From Polaromonas sp. (GTDB lineage: Bacteria; Pseudomonadota; Gammaproteobacteria; Burkholderiales; Burkholderiaceae_C), in the NCBI RefSeq assembly GCF_029945925.1, contig NZ_JAQSDN010000004.1, positions 1 to 64,000 on the forward strand: a DNA stretch of 64,000 bases, read 5' to 3'. The translations under genes and the position numbers were made by a program. This document shows positions 37,606 to 45,349 of this stretch, piece by piece. Position 1 is the stretch's first letter, and the number at the start of each line of letters is the position of its first letter. The notes beneath the pieces are model-generated. The model was not told the origin of the DNA. It did not search any database and saw only the letters and a list, made by a program, of their open reading frames with translations.

Positions 37606-39185
37606 GGGACAGGTTCCTTACGGATGGCGTCGAGACTGCGCACAACCGGGTTGTAGCGTCTGATGGCAGCAGGCGCAGATTGTATGAACTCGAGGGCGTC
37701 CGCGCGGGTTTCGAAGTGCCCCGCATAAAGAGCGTGAAAGAGCTGGCGCTGGTAGAGCCGGTTATGGACGAGCACCGGCGCGGCGGGCTGCGCAGCGCCG
37801 TCCAGCGCAGCCTGGACTTCATTGGCCATGGCCAGCACCTCGGCATCCCGGGGGGCGCGCTGGGACAGCAATTGAACCGTGAACCCCTTGCTGGACAGTT
37901 TAGCGATGAACTCGTCCGTGGCCTGCATGCGAACGGCCAGCGAGTTGTCCTTCAGCTTCGCAACCAGCGCGGGCTCCGCGATCGACGCTTTTCCGGCTGC
38001 AGGCGTTGGGGGCACCGGGACCGCAGAGGCCGGACTGGTGACAGGGCGGGTCGGCGGGGCTACGGCCACAGGCAGGACGGGACTGGGAGCCGCCTGAGCG
38101 ACCGGGACAAGCTGCGACGGCGAGTGTGGCCCGGATGGCAGCGAAGGCGGCGGGCTTGTGGTCGGAATCGAAGCCGCCTCGGAAACCAGCGGCGTTACCG
38201 GCTGGGTCATGGCCACGCGCTCATTCCTGTCCATGTTTTTTCCGCTGCCCAAAAGATATCCGACGCCCAAGGCGACCAGCACCCCGAAGCCTGCCGGCGC
38301 AAACCTGCGCCACAGGGCTGCAGAGTTGCCGCTGGCTGTGTTTGCGGCAAACAGCGTGGCGCGCCTGGTGGTCGGCAGGCTGTCGCCGATCGCGCGGCGC
38401 ACCTGGTCGATACCCACTTGCGGCACACCTTCCGCATACGCCGCCAGCATGGACTTGTCGGCCAGCATGTTGAGCTTGCGTGTACGCCCCTCGGAGGCCT
38501 GAACCAGCAGGCGCAACGCGGCGGCGTCAAACAGCTCGCCCCCCTTCCACCCGGCCTTGTGCAGGCGAAACATCAGGTAGGCCGACGCATCCTGGGCATC
38601 GAGCGGCTGCAGTTCAAACCGGTGGCTGATCCTGTCCTTGACCTGCCTGAGTTGCGGTGCGGCCAGCAATTCGTCCAGCTCGGGCTGGCCAAACAGCACT
38701 ATTTTCAGGAGCTTGTTCTGTGTCGTTTCCAGGTTGGACAGCAGGCGGATTTCCTCCAGCGTGGTCGCCGGCATGCTGTGCGCCTCATCGATCACGACCA
38801 CCACGCGCCGGCCCTGGGAGTAACGCTCGATGAGCACGGATTCCAGCGCCGCCAGCATGTGCGCCCGGTTGCCCTGCGGCGGCTCGGGCATCAGGTCGCG
38901 GGCAATGGCGCCCAGAATTTCGTCGCGGTCAAAAACTGGGTTGGCCAGGTAAACCGTGTCCGACGGCAAGGGCCGCAGCCGCTCCAGCAACATGCGGCTG
39001 AGCATGGTTTTTCCCATGCCGATTTCACCCACCACACTGACGATTCCCTCGTCATGCATGGAAGCAACGATCAATCCCTCAAGGATGTCGCCACGCTGGC
39101 CTCCGGTAAAGAAGAGTCCTGTGTCGGGTGTAATGCGAAAAGGATCCGTCGACAAGCCGAAGTGATCTAGGTAAAGAACACTCAT
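37602..39185 (-). CDS. mshM: ExeA/MshM-like AAA ATPase with C-terminal SPOR-like region
   Basis: A 527-residue protein, first gene of the pilus operon. N-terminal AAA domain: opening YLDHFGLSTDPFRITPD (ExeA type), Walker A GEIGMGKTML, Walker B VVVVIDEAHSMP, SISHRF-like sensor region ISHRFELQPL. A membrane helix lies at ~290-305 (APAGFGVLVALGVGYLLG), then a Pro-rich linker and a C-terminal SPOR-like domain (GFTVQLLSQRA, LYAGHFETRADALEFI) that would bind septal or denuded peptidoglycan. Known: ExeA-type proteins help place the secretin through the cell wall. TTGA overlap with mshL. Confidence 0.87.
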   Translation of the reverse strand: MSVLYLDHFGLSTDPFRITPDTGLFFTGGQRGDILEGLIVASMHDEGIVSVVGEIGMGKTMLSRMLLERLRPLPSDTVYLANPVFDRDEILGAIARDLMPEPPQGNRAHMLAALESVLIERYSQGRRVVVVIDEAHSMPATTLEEIRLLSNLETTQNKLLKIVLFGQPELDELLAAPQLRQVKDRISHRFELQPLDAQDASAYLMFRLHKAGWKGGELFDAAALRLLVQASEGRTRKLNMLADKSMLAAYAEGVPQVGIDQVRRAIGDSLPTTRRATLFAANTASGNSAALWRRFAPAGFGVLVALGVGYLLGSGKNMDRNERVAMTQPVTPLVSEAASIPTTSPPPSLPSGPHSPSQLVPVAQAAPSPVLPVAVAPPTRPVTSPASAVPVPPTPAAGKASIAEPALVAKLKDNSLAVRMQATDEFIAKLSSKGFTVQLLSQRAPRDAEVLAMANEVQAALDGAAQPAAPVLVHNRLYQRQLFHALYAGHFETRADALEFIQSAPAAIRRYNPVVRSLDAIRKEPVP

Positions 39186-39632
39186 GTTTTCAAATACTTG
39201 TTAAGGAATACTCATGTTGTGCAACGTCATTTTTTCAATGGCGGCTATAACAAGGATTATGCGTTTGAAACCAAAAATGCAAGAAATTGTTACGCATCCA
39301 ACGGGAACGACTGTTGCATTCAGGGAATACCGACGCGGCCGCGGGCCGACCGGCATAGTTACCCGCATTGCACGGGGAGCAACAGGATCTGTTGCGGGAA
39401 CGAACCGGGCCACCTCGCCTTGGGGGCCCTTGGTCGTGCGAATCCGCAAAAAGAGATCTGCCCATGCAGGCGGGTGACCAGAGAAGCCAACCCTGGGGAT
39501 GGAGTGGCACAGGCGCCGGTTGCGCGCCACCGGCTTCCCGGGTGGCGCGCCCCAAGCCTGAAGAGGCGACCTGGGAAAACTTGTACATTGCCTTCAGACG
39601 GCGCGAACGCCACCTGAAGGCGGGATGGCCGC
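39186..39632. other. Control region of the pilus operon and end of scoB
   Basis: 447 bases without a believable gene. The 100 bases next to mshM (39186-39290) are A/T-rich against a G/C-rich background and probably hold the pilus promoter. ACTCATGTT occurs twice, at 39180-39188 and 39211-39219; the second, on the minus strand, gives a five-codon frame (ATG AGT ATT CCT TAA) upstream of mshM. The half near scoB is G/C-rich and holds a hairpin (39521-39549). Confidence 0.45.
39521..39549. terminator. Perfect 10-bp G/C hairpin downstream of scoB
   Basis: GCGCGCCACC (39521-39530) pairs exactly with GGTGGCGCGC (39540-39549) around a 9-base loop. It lies 84 bases beyond the scoB stop, on the side where scoAB transcription would end. 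No T-run follows on either strand, so it may be a Rho-assisted or mRNA-protecting structure rather than a standard terminator. Confidence 0.45.
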
Positions 39633-40271
39633 TCAGAGCAGCTTGCAGCCTGTCTTGGCCTGCAGGGCCTCAAGGGTCACCCCGGGTGCCAGTTCAACCA
39701 CTTTCAGGCCTTCCGGCGTGACGTCCATCACGGCCAGGTCGGTGATGATGCGGTCCACCACACCGACCCCGGTCAGGGGCAAGGTGCATTTTTCGAGGAT
39801 TTTCAGGTCTTCCGTGCCGTCTTTTTTCTTCGCGACATGCTCCATCAGGATGATGACCCGCTTGACACCGGCCACCAGGTCCATGGCGCCGCCCATGCCC
39901 TTGATCATCTTGCCCGGAATCATCCAGTTGGCCAGGTCGCCGTGTTCGTTGACCTGCATGGCCCCCAGGATGCTGAGGTTGATCTTGCCGCCTCGGATCA
40001 TGGCAAAGCTGTCGTGACTGCCGAAAATCGACGAGCCCTTGATGGTGGTCACGGTCTGCTTGCCGGCGTTGATCAGGTCGGCGTCCACCTCGTCTTCATA
40101 CGGAAACGGGCCAATGCCCAGCATGCCGTTCTCGCTTTGCAGCCACACCTCGATGTGGTCGGGCACGAAGTTGGCCACCAGCGTCGGGATGCCGATACCG
40201 AGGTTCACATAAAAGCCGTCTTCGAGTTCCTGCGCCGCGCGTGCGGCCATTTGATCCTGGGTCCATGCCAT
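39633..40271 (-). CDS. scoB: 3-oxoacid CoA-transferase subunit B
   Basis: A 212-residue subunit carrying the catalytic Glu in [12 protein letters not shown]; also [13 protein letters not shown] and [17 protein letters not shown]. With subunit A it moves CoA from succinyl-CoA to acetoacetate (or a related 3-oxoacid), opening ketone-body or 3-oxoadipate-like breakdown. Start [13 protein letters not shown] at 40271, preceded by GAGGAG on the minus strand; it lies 11 bases after scoA. Confidence 0.93.
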   Translation of the reverse strand: MAWTQDQMAARAAQELEDGFYVNLGIGIPTLVANFVPDHIEVWLQSENGMLGIGPFPYEDEVDADLINAGKQTVTTIKGSSIFGSHDSFAMIRGGKINLSILGAMQVNEHGDLANWMIPGKMIKGMGGAMDLVAGVKRVIILMEHVAKKKDGTEDLKILEKCTLPLTGVGVVDRIITDLAVMDVTPEGLKVVELAPGVTLEALQAKTGCKLL

Positions 40272-40282
40272 GTTCGTGCTCC

Positions 40283-40987
40283 TCAAACTTTACGGTCGCG
40301 GGTGGTGCGCTTTTCAATGCGCTTCTCGGGCGTGGGGTTGTGCACGATGCGGTGCACATAGATGCCGGGCAGATGGATGTCGTCGGGCGCCAACTCGCCG
40401 GTGGCGACGATGCGCTCCACCTCCACGATGCAGACCCTGCCCGCCATGGCCGCGGCCGGGTTGAAGTTGCGCGCCGTCAGGTTGAAGCGCAGGTTGCCCG
40501 AGCGGTCGGCGATGTCGGCCTTGACCAGCGCCACATCAGGCACCAGCGAGCGTTCCATCAGATAGGTTTCGCCATCGAACTCGCGCAGTTCCTTGCCCTC
40601 GGCGACGAGGGTGCCGACACCGGTTTTGGTGAAAAATGCCGGGATGCCGGCGCCGCCCGCGCGCAGCTTCTCTGCCAGCGTGCCCTGCGGCGTGAACTCC
40701 AGTTCCAGTTCGCCGGCCAGGTACTGGCGCTCGAACTCCTTGTTCTCCCCCACATAGCTGGAAATCATCTTCCTGATCTGCCGGGTCTCCAGCAGCTTGC
40801 CCAGGCCGAAACCATCCACGCCGGCATTGTTGGAGATCACGGTCAGGTTTTTGACCTGGCTGGCTTTCAGCGCTTCGATCAGTGCCTCGGGAATGCCGCA
40901 CAGGCCAAAACCACCAACAGCCATCAGCTGGCCGTCCTGGACGATGCCCTTCAGGGCTTCGTCGGCGGATGGGAAAATTTTATTCAC
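40283..40987 (-). CDS. scoA: 3-oxoacid CoA-transferase subunit A
   Basis: A 234-residue subunit A with the CoA-binding glycine loop [25 protein letters not shown] and the [16 protein letters not shown] stretch. It forms a heterotetramer with ScoB. Divergent from a PAS-LuxR regulator across 113 bases, which suggests control by it. Acetoacetate versus 3-oxoadipate as natural substrate cannot be settled from the sequence, but the motifs fit the succinyl-CoA:acetoacetate type. Confidence 0.93.
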   Translation of the reverse strand: MNKIFPSADEALKGIVQDGQLMAVGGFGLCGIPEALIEALKASQVKNLTVISNNAGVDGFGLGKLLETRQIRKMISSYVGENKEFERQYLAGELELEFTPQGTLAEKLRAGGAGIPAFFTKTGVGTLVAEGKELREFDGETYLMERSLVPDVALVKADIADRSGNLRFNLTARNFNPAAAMAGRVCIVEVERIVATGELAPDDIHLPGIYVHRIVHNPTPEKRIEKRTTRDRKV

Positions 40988-41100
40988 AGAAATCTCCTGC
41001 AGAGCTTCGACACGAACTTCAAAAGCCTTACGATACTACCTATCCATATACGTAGTTATCCCTAAAGTCAAACCCGCACTCCCCACTCACCTGCACCACC

Positions 41101-41655
41101 ATGGACATTGACTACCGCCTGGCATTTGACATGGCCCCCGTGGGTCTGGTGCTTTCGCGCAACCGGGCCATTGTCGACTGCAACCAGCATCTGTGCGAGA
41201 TGTTCGGGGCCACGCGCGAGCAACTGACCGGCCAGTCGTTCCAGATCCTCTACCCGAGCGCGGACGAGTATGAACGCATAGGCGCGCGCATGCTGCCCAT
41301 CCTCAATGCGAAGGGGCACTACGCCGACGACCGCATCATGAAACGCGTGGACGGCCGCCTCAAGGGCGAGACCTTCTGGTGCCATGTCACGGGGCGCGCG
41401 CTGAACCGAGCTGCGCCGCACGAGTCCGGCATCTGGACCTTCGAGGACCTGAGTTCACGCCGGCCCGTCAAGGCCGAACTCACCGCGCGCGAGCGCGAAG
41501 TCGCCGCACACCTGATGGACGGACTGACATCCAAGGAAATCGGCCGCGCCCTCGTCATCAGCCACCGCACGGTGGAGATCTACCGGGCCCGCCTGATGCG
41601 CAAGTACAAGGCATCCACGACCGCCGACCTGGTGCACAAGCTGATGGCGGGCTGA
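41101..41655 (+). CDS. PAS domain / LuxR-type HTH transcriptional regulator
   Basis: A 184-residue protein: N-terminal PAS domain (~1-120, APVGLVLSRNRAIVDCNQHL, LTGQSFQILYPS) joined to a C-terminal LuxR helix-turn-helix (ELTAREREVAAHLMDGLTSK, then EIGRALVISHRTVEIYRARL). It has no receiver domain, so the PAS part is the likely sensor. It is transcribed away from scoAB, making it the candidate regulator of that operon. Such single-chain PAS-LuxR proteins often control acid or ketone-body catabolism in Burkholderiales; the ligand here is unknown. Confidence 0.9.
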   Translation: MDIDYRLAFDMAPVGLVLSRNRAIVDCNQHLCEMFGATREQLTGQSFQILYPSADEYERIGARMLPILNAKGHYADDRIMKRVDGRLKGETFWCHVTGRALNRAAPHESGIWTFEDLSSRRPVKAELTAREREVAAHLMDGLTSKEIGRALVISHRTVEIYRARLMRKYKASTTADLVHKLMAG

Positions 41656-41670
41656 CCTGGGCGCTCCTTG

Positions 41671-41720
41671 ATTGATAGCGGCTCGCGCTTTCCTGCCAAG
41701 GGCTGCGGGCATTTTTCACC
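41671..41720 (+). repeat. Dispersed ATAGCT...AAGGGCT repeat, copy C
   Basis: GATAGCGGCTCGCGCTTTCC then GCCAAGGGCTGCGGGCATTTTTC aligns with copies A, D and E. It lies between the convergent ends of the PAS-LuxR regulator and the kinase/stress-protein fusion. Confidence 0.6.
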
Positions 41721-41729
41721 CTAACTCCC

Positions 41730-43223
41730 CTACATCATGACGCGGGAAACACGCGCAGGCCTGTCGGCCAGGTGGTCCTGGGCGTGGCTGCCGTCCGTCG
41801 CGGCCAGCTGGTCAAACGGCAGCGCCTGTTTGACCAGCACGACGGTGCACGGCGCCGCCATGGCGACCCGGATGGGCACCGTGGCCAGCAGCCGCTGCAT
41901 TTGCAGCCCGTGGGTGGCCGCGCCCATCACGATCATGCTGACCTGGTTGCCTTGCGCATAACGCAGCAGGGCCTGGGCGACGTCACCGTTTTCGAGGATG
42001 TGGAAAGAGACCGTCTGGCCGCTCAGGTCCAGCGGTTGGGCCCACTGCCGCAGCATGCCGAGGTAGCGCCGGTGCACCGTGGTCTCACTGGAGGCGGTAT
42101 CGTGGCCCGGCGTTTCTGCCGGGTCAATCACGCTCACGCAGGCCAGCCGGGCACCGGGCACGGTACCGAGGGCACGCGACACCGCCCCGCGCAGGGAGTA
42201 CAGGGTGGCATCACTGACGTCGCGGTTGGGAACGGCCACCATGATGATGGGCACCTCGTCAATCTGCCGTGACGGCAGCGCGCTCGGCTGGTAGTGCATG
42301 CCGGCCGCGCGCACCCAGCGTTTCAGATGCGCCCAGAACCCGGTGGGCCGCACGCGGCGCCCTCGGTCGGTCACCTGCACCTGCTGCGGATGGGAGAGGT
42401 CGAAGGCCAGATGCGCGGCGGACGCATAACGCTGCGCGGCGTCCGGTTCCAGGCAGCGCAGGATCACTTCCTGCAGCCATTCGGGCAACGCCGGGTGCCA
42501 CTTGCGCGGCGGCACCGGGTCCATCCACAGGCGCTGGCGCAGTCCGCCGGTGGTCTGCGGGTTGCCAAAAGGAAGCTCGCACGTGGCCAGCTCGTACAAC
42601 ATCACACCGATGGCAAAAATGTCGCTGCGCGGATCACCGCGCATGCCCACCACCTGTTCGGGCGCCATCCAGGTCGGCGATCCCACGGCGGGACGCAATT
42701 CCTCGGCCAGCAGGTCCGGATAGTGGGCGTGGCAAGACAGGCCGAAGTCGAGCAGCACCGCCAGGCCGTCCGGCCGCATCAGCACATTGGCCGGCTTGAG
42801 GTCCAGGTGGCAGACGTCCTGCAGGTGCAGGCTGTGCGCGGCCTGCGCCACGGCCGCGCCCAGCCGGGCGATTTCTTCAGCCGGCAGCGGCGCGGGATCG
42901 TCGTCCAGCCATTGCTGCAGGGTGCGCCCGGGCACGTGTTCCATGACCAGGTAAGGCAGCTTTGCCAGGTCGCCGGTGGCCACCAGGCGCGGCACATGCG
43001 GCCCCGTGAGCACGGACAGGATCTGCCTCTCCACCTCGAACCCGACGATGTTCTCCGCGCCGTCGCCCTCGGTCATGCGCGGCACCTTCATGACCATGGG
43101 AAATGGCTCGCGCTGCGCAGCGCCCGCATAAGCGACCTGGTAGATGTGGGCCATGCCGCCGGCATGCAGGCAGTCGCCTACCTGGAAGCCGTCCATCACC
43201 GTTCCGGGGGCCAGCAGCTTCAC
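41730..43223 (-). CDS. Serine/threonine protein kinase fused to a universal stress protein domain
   Basis: A 497-residue protein starting at GTG, overlapping the phosphoesterase stop (GTGA). Residues ~10-270 are a Hanks-type kinase: Gly loop LHAGGMAHIYQV, Lys in VMKVP, catalytic loop VCHLDLKPANVL (HLD instead of HRD, as in some active bacterial kinases), DFG in LLDFGLS and APE in TWMAPEQV. Residues ~320-460 form a UspA-like domain (IIMVAVPNRDVSD, SMIVMGAATHGLQ, PIRVAMAAPCTVVLVK). No membrane helix or PASTA repeat, so it is cytosolic. Inferred: the Usp domain gives nucleotide or stress sensing to the kinase. Confidence 0.9.
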   Translation of the reverse strand: MKLLAPGTVMDGFQVGDCLHAGGMAHIYQVAYAGAAQREPFPMVMKVPRMTEGDGAENIVGFEVERQILSVLTGPHVPRLVATGDLAKLPYLVMEHVPGRTLQQWLDDDPAPLPAEEIARLGAAVAQAAHSLHLQDVCHLDLKPANVLMRPDGLAVLLDFGLSCHAHYPDLLAEELRPAVGSPTWMAPEQVVGMRGDPRSDIFAIGVMLYELATCELPFGNPQTTGGLRQRLWMDPVPPRKWHPALPEWLQEVILRCLEPDAAQRYASAAHLAFDLSHPQQVQVTDRGRRVRPTGFWAHLKRWVRAAGMHYQPSALPSRQIDEVPIIMVAVPNRDVSDATLYSLRGAVSRALGTVPGARLACVSVIDPAETPGHDTASSETTVHRRYLGMLRQWAQPLDLSGQTVSFHILENGDVAQALLRYAQGNQVSMIVMGAATHGLQMQRLLATVPIRVAMAAPCTVVLVKQALPFDQLAATDGSHAQDHLADRPARVSRVMM

Positions 43224-43972
43224 AAGCCCTGCTCCAGCCGTTTCGCAAAAACCTCCGGCAACCCCGCGGCCCGGACATCGGCCGCAGCCGCAAGATGGTC
43301 ATAAGCGACCCGGTGAAAGGTCAGCTCGGCGCGGGCTGCGTCGAAAATCGCATACATCGCATCGGTGTCCCCATCACGCGGCTGTCCGACCGAGCCCACG
43401 GTGGCAATCCAGCGGCGATGGGACGGTACCGGAATGGTGGCGCCTGACGTCGGCTCAAAACGCAGGAGCTTCTGGCTCGCGCCCCGGAAATAAAGGGTCT
43501 GCTGGTGCACGTGGCCGCCAAAGACATAACGCACACGCTCGTCCGCGCAGGCCGCATGGAGGCTGGCCTCGGCGCGGTGCCCGCTGTCGACATACAGCCA
43601 GCGCTGCGGCGCGTCGGCGCTGCCGTGCACCAGAAACGCAGTGTCGTCGGTAGCGGTCAGCGGCAGGCCGGCCAGGAAATCCAGGTCGGCGGGCGCCAGT
43701 TGCGCGCGGGTCCACGCCGCCCCACCCGCGTCCATCGTGCCGGCCTGGTCGAGCGGGGCCGCCGCCAACGCGTCGTGGTTGCCCTGGAGGACGATGGCAC
43801 CGTCCTGCGCCAGCGCACGTACCCGGCGCACCACCTGCGCAGGCTGCGCCCCGTAACCCACCAGATCGCCGAGCACGGCGAAACGCTGCGCACCCTGCGC
43901 GGCGGCGTGCTCCATGCAGGCGTCAAGCGCGCGCAGGTTGGCATGAATGTCGGACAGCAGGGCAATTTTCAT
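43220..43972 (-). CDS. Metallophosphoesterase (calcineurin-like) paired with the kinase
   Basis: A 250-residue metallophosphoesterase with the full metal-site series: DIHAN (Asp-x-His), GDLVGYGAQP, GNHDALA, then VRYVFGGHVHQQTLYF (GH-x-H). The fold is the YfcE/Metallophos_2 type. It precedes and overlaps the kinase gene, so the two are made together. A protein-phosphatase role opposing the kinase is tempting but inferred from position; relatives also cleave phosphodiesters or small phosphate esters. Confidence 0.88.
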   Translation of the reverse strand: MKIALLSDIHANLRALDACMEHAAAQGAQRFAVLGDLVGYGAQPAQVVRRVRALAQDGAIVLQGNHDALAAAPLDQAGTMDAGGAAWTRAQLAPADLDFLAGLPLTATDDTAFLVHGSADAPQRWLYVDSGHRAEASLHAACADERVRYVFGGHVHQQTLYFRGASQKLLRFEPTSGATIPVPSHRRWIATVGSVGQPRDGDTDAMYAIFDAARAELTFHRVAYDHLAAAADVRAAGLPEVFAKRLEQGL

Positions 43973-44093
43973 GGGTTGTTGCGCACATCATCACCCCCGA
44001 ACCTGATGCGAGGCTTGCAATCGGGGAGGCCGGCGTTGTACCGCCCGTGATGCCGCACGCGCGCAGGAGGGCAGCCGCACCTACCGGCCGGAA

Positions 44094-44158
44094 AGCTATC
44101 ATATTAATAGCTGCCCGCGCTTTCTGTCATTGGGCTGGAGGCCAAAAACACTTCAAAA
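44094..44158 (+). repeat. Dispersed ATAGCT...GAGGCCAAAAA repeat, copy D
   Basis: AGCTATCATATTAATAGCTG, CCCGCGC, then TTGGGCTGGAGGCCAAAAAC and a CTTCAAAAC tail. This is the most complete intergenic copy and the reference for the others. It lies in the 240-base gap between the phosphoesterase and the ribosome-associated gene; nothing else is visible there. Confidence 0.65.
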
Positions 44159-44212
44159 CAAAAAGCCGATCCCTGTCAATGCGCCGGCAGCCGGCGCTGA
44201 CTGCCTGCCGGC

Positions 44213-44572
44213 TCAGAGAGCGCCCGGATCGGGCTCGCGGCGGATGGACTCGCGTGAACGGTGGTCACGCAGCTTGTCCAGCGTGTGCTCCAGCACCCGC
44301 TTGAGCTTCTCGCTGGCGCCCCGGAAGGCTTCGTCCTGGCTGGAGGCGTGGTGGTTGACGGCCAGCGGTTCGTGGTGAGCGAGCCGCGCCTCGATCATGC
44401 AGCGCTTGTGGTCGGTGCTGACCTTGTCGCTGTTCTCGTCGCTCATGTGCACCTCGATGCGGGTGATCTCATCCTTGAAGCGGCTCAGCGACGCGTTGAG
44501 TTCCGTGCTTGCCCATCGCTCAAACGACTCACCGGTGTGGATGGTGTGGTTGGAGTTGACTTGAACCTGCAT
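44213..44572 (-). CDS. HPF/RaiA-like ribosome-associated protein
   Basis: A 119-residue protein of the HPF/RaiA fold: VQVNSNHTIHTGESFERWAS, then FKDEITRIEVHMSDEN, then an EARLAHHEPLAVNHHASSQD strand and the helix AFRGASEKLKRVLEHTLDKL. Short HPF-type proteins bind the 30S decoding region and quiet ribosomes during stress. Here the gene is alone, not downstream of rpoN. The surrounding stress-type genes (kinase/Usp fusion) fit but are not in the same operon. Confidence 0.8.
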   Translation of the reverse strand: MQVQVNSNHTIHTGESFERWASTELNASLSRFKDEITRIEVHMSDENSDKVSTDHKRCMIEARLAHHEPLAVNHHASSQDEAFRGASEKLKRVLEHTLDKLRDHRSRESIRREPDPGAL

Positions 44573-44823
44573 GTCATTTTTCCTTTCGGGGTCGGCAACC
44601 TGCGGCGAAAAGGCCGGGTTGCCATGAAGTCACACGGCGGCGACTGGAAATTCATTGTGCACCCTGCCCGCCCTGATGGCGTGTAGTCCACATTCCCCCG
44701 CCGGAGTAGGGCGAGCGAAAACGGGCAACGTTTTCTCAGCACGGTCTCCCGGCAGCAGGCGGTCTTTCTGCTTGCAGGCGCTGCAAAAAAAAACGGGTGC
44801 ACACCGTTGAAGGCATCACCATG

Positions 44824-44847
44824 AAAAACGGACCCCGAAGGGCCCGT
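44824..44847 (-). terminator. Intrinsic terminator after the Ala/Lys-rich exported protein gene
   Basis: On the minus strand: an 8-bp stem ACGGGCCC/GGGTCCGT with one G-U pair, a UUCG tetraloop, then five T residues. On the plus strand the same site has an A/C mismatch, so it is oriented for the minus-strand gene ending at 44872. Confidence 0.85.
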
Positions 44848-44871
44848 CTTTCTCTCACAAGCCAGGCTGGA

Positions 44872-45210
44872 TCATTTTTCCCCGGAAGCGATTTCGCCTT
44901 TCTTGACGGCGGCAGCGGCAGCGGCTTTGCGCTTGGCCCGGGCCGCATCGCGCTCCTGCTTGGTGGCCGCCTTGGCGGTGCCGACACCTTTTTCCTCGGC
45001 TGCACGCGGCGTGACGGCCTTGTGGGCCGCAGCGGCGCCTTCCTCTTTGCGCCCGGCCTTGGCAGTGGCTTTTTCAGCGGGCGTCGCTTTGGGCATGGTC
45101 TGGCCCTTGGATTGTTCGGCGTCGGCCTCGCCCCCTTTGGTCTGGGCGAACGCGCTCACGGCCAACATCTGGGCAAGAACGAGGCTCAGGGGAAGCAACA
45201 GTTTTTTCAT
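44872..45210 (-). CDS. Small exported Ala/Lys-rich protein of unknown function
   Basis: A 112-residue protein. Residues 1-23 are a clear Sec signal peptide (MKKLLLPLSLVLAQMLAVSA|FAQ). The mature part is low-complexity and strongly basic, rich in Ala, Lys and Glu (KATPAEKATAKAGRKEEG, ERDAARAKRKAAAAAA), probably helical or disordered. The start at 45210 was chosen for the signal peptide and the GGAG nine bases upstream. No family recognised. It has its own strong terminator, so it is a genuine single-gene transcript; binding of nucleic acid or anionic cell-surface polymers would fit the charge but is speculation. Confidence 0.75.
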   Translation of the reverse strand: MKKLLLPLSLVLAQMLAVSAFAQTKGGEADAEQSKGQTMPKATPAEKATAKAGRKEEGAAAAHKAVTPRAAEEKGVGTAKAATKQERDAARAKRKAAAAAAVKKGEIASGEK

Positions 45211-45349
45211 GACAGATCTCCAGGAAGGTTGATGAACGAGGGATTCGAATAACGGGAAATTCAAGTATTTCATGCGGCCTTGATGCGCAACTTGCGCTTT
45301 ATCAACAGGAGAGCATGCCCTGCAATGGCGTCTACACATGGCTTTGCGC

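Noticed and set aside
39214-39477. Possible small gene between scoB and mshM on the plus strand
   Set aside because: No ribosome site, no motif, basic random-looking translation; the first part is A/T-rich promoter-like DNA.
39504-39522. TGGCAC ... TTGC as a sigma-54 promoter near the pilus operon
   Set aside because: The two boxes are four bases too far apart for a -24/-12 promoter and lie in the hairpin region near scoB, far from mshM.
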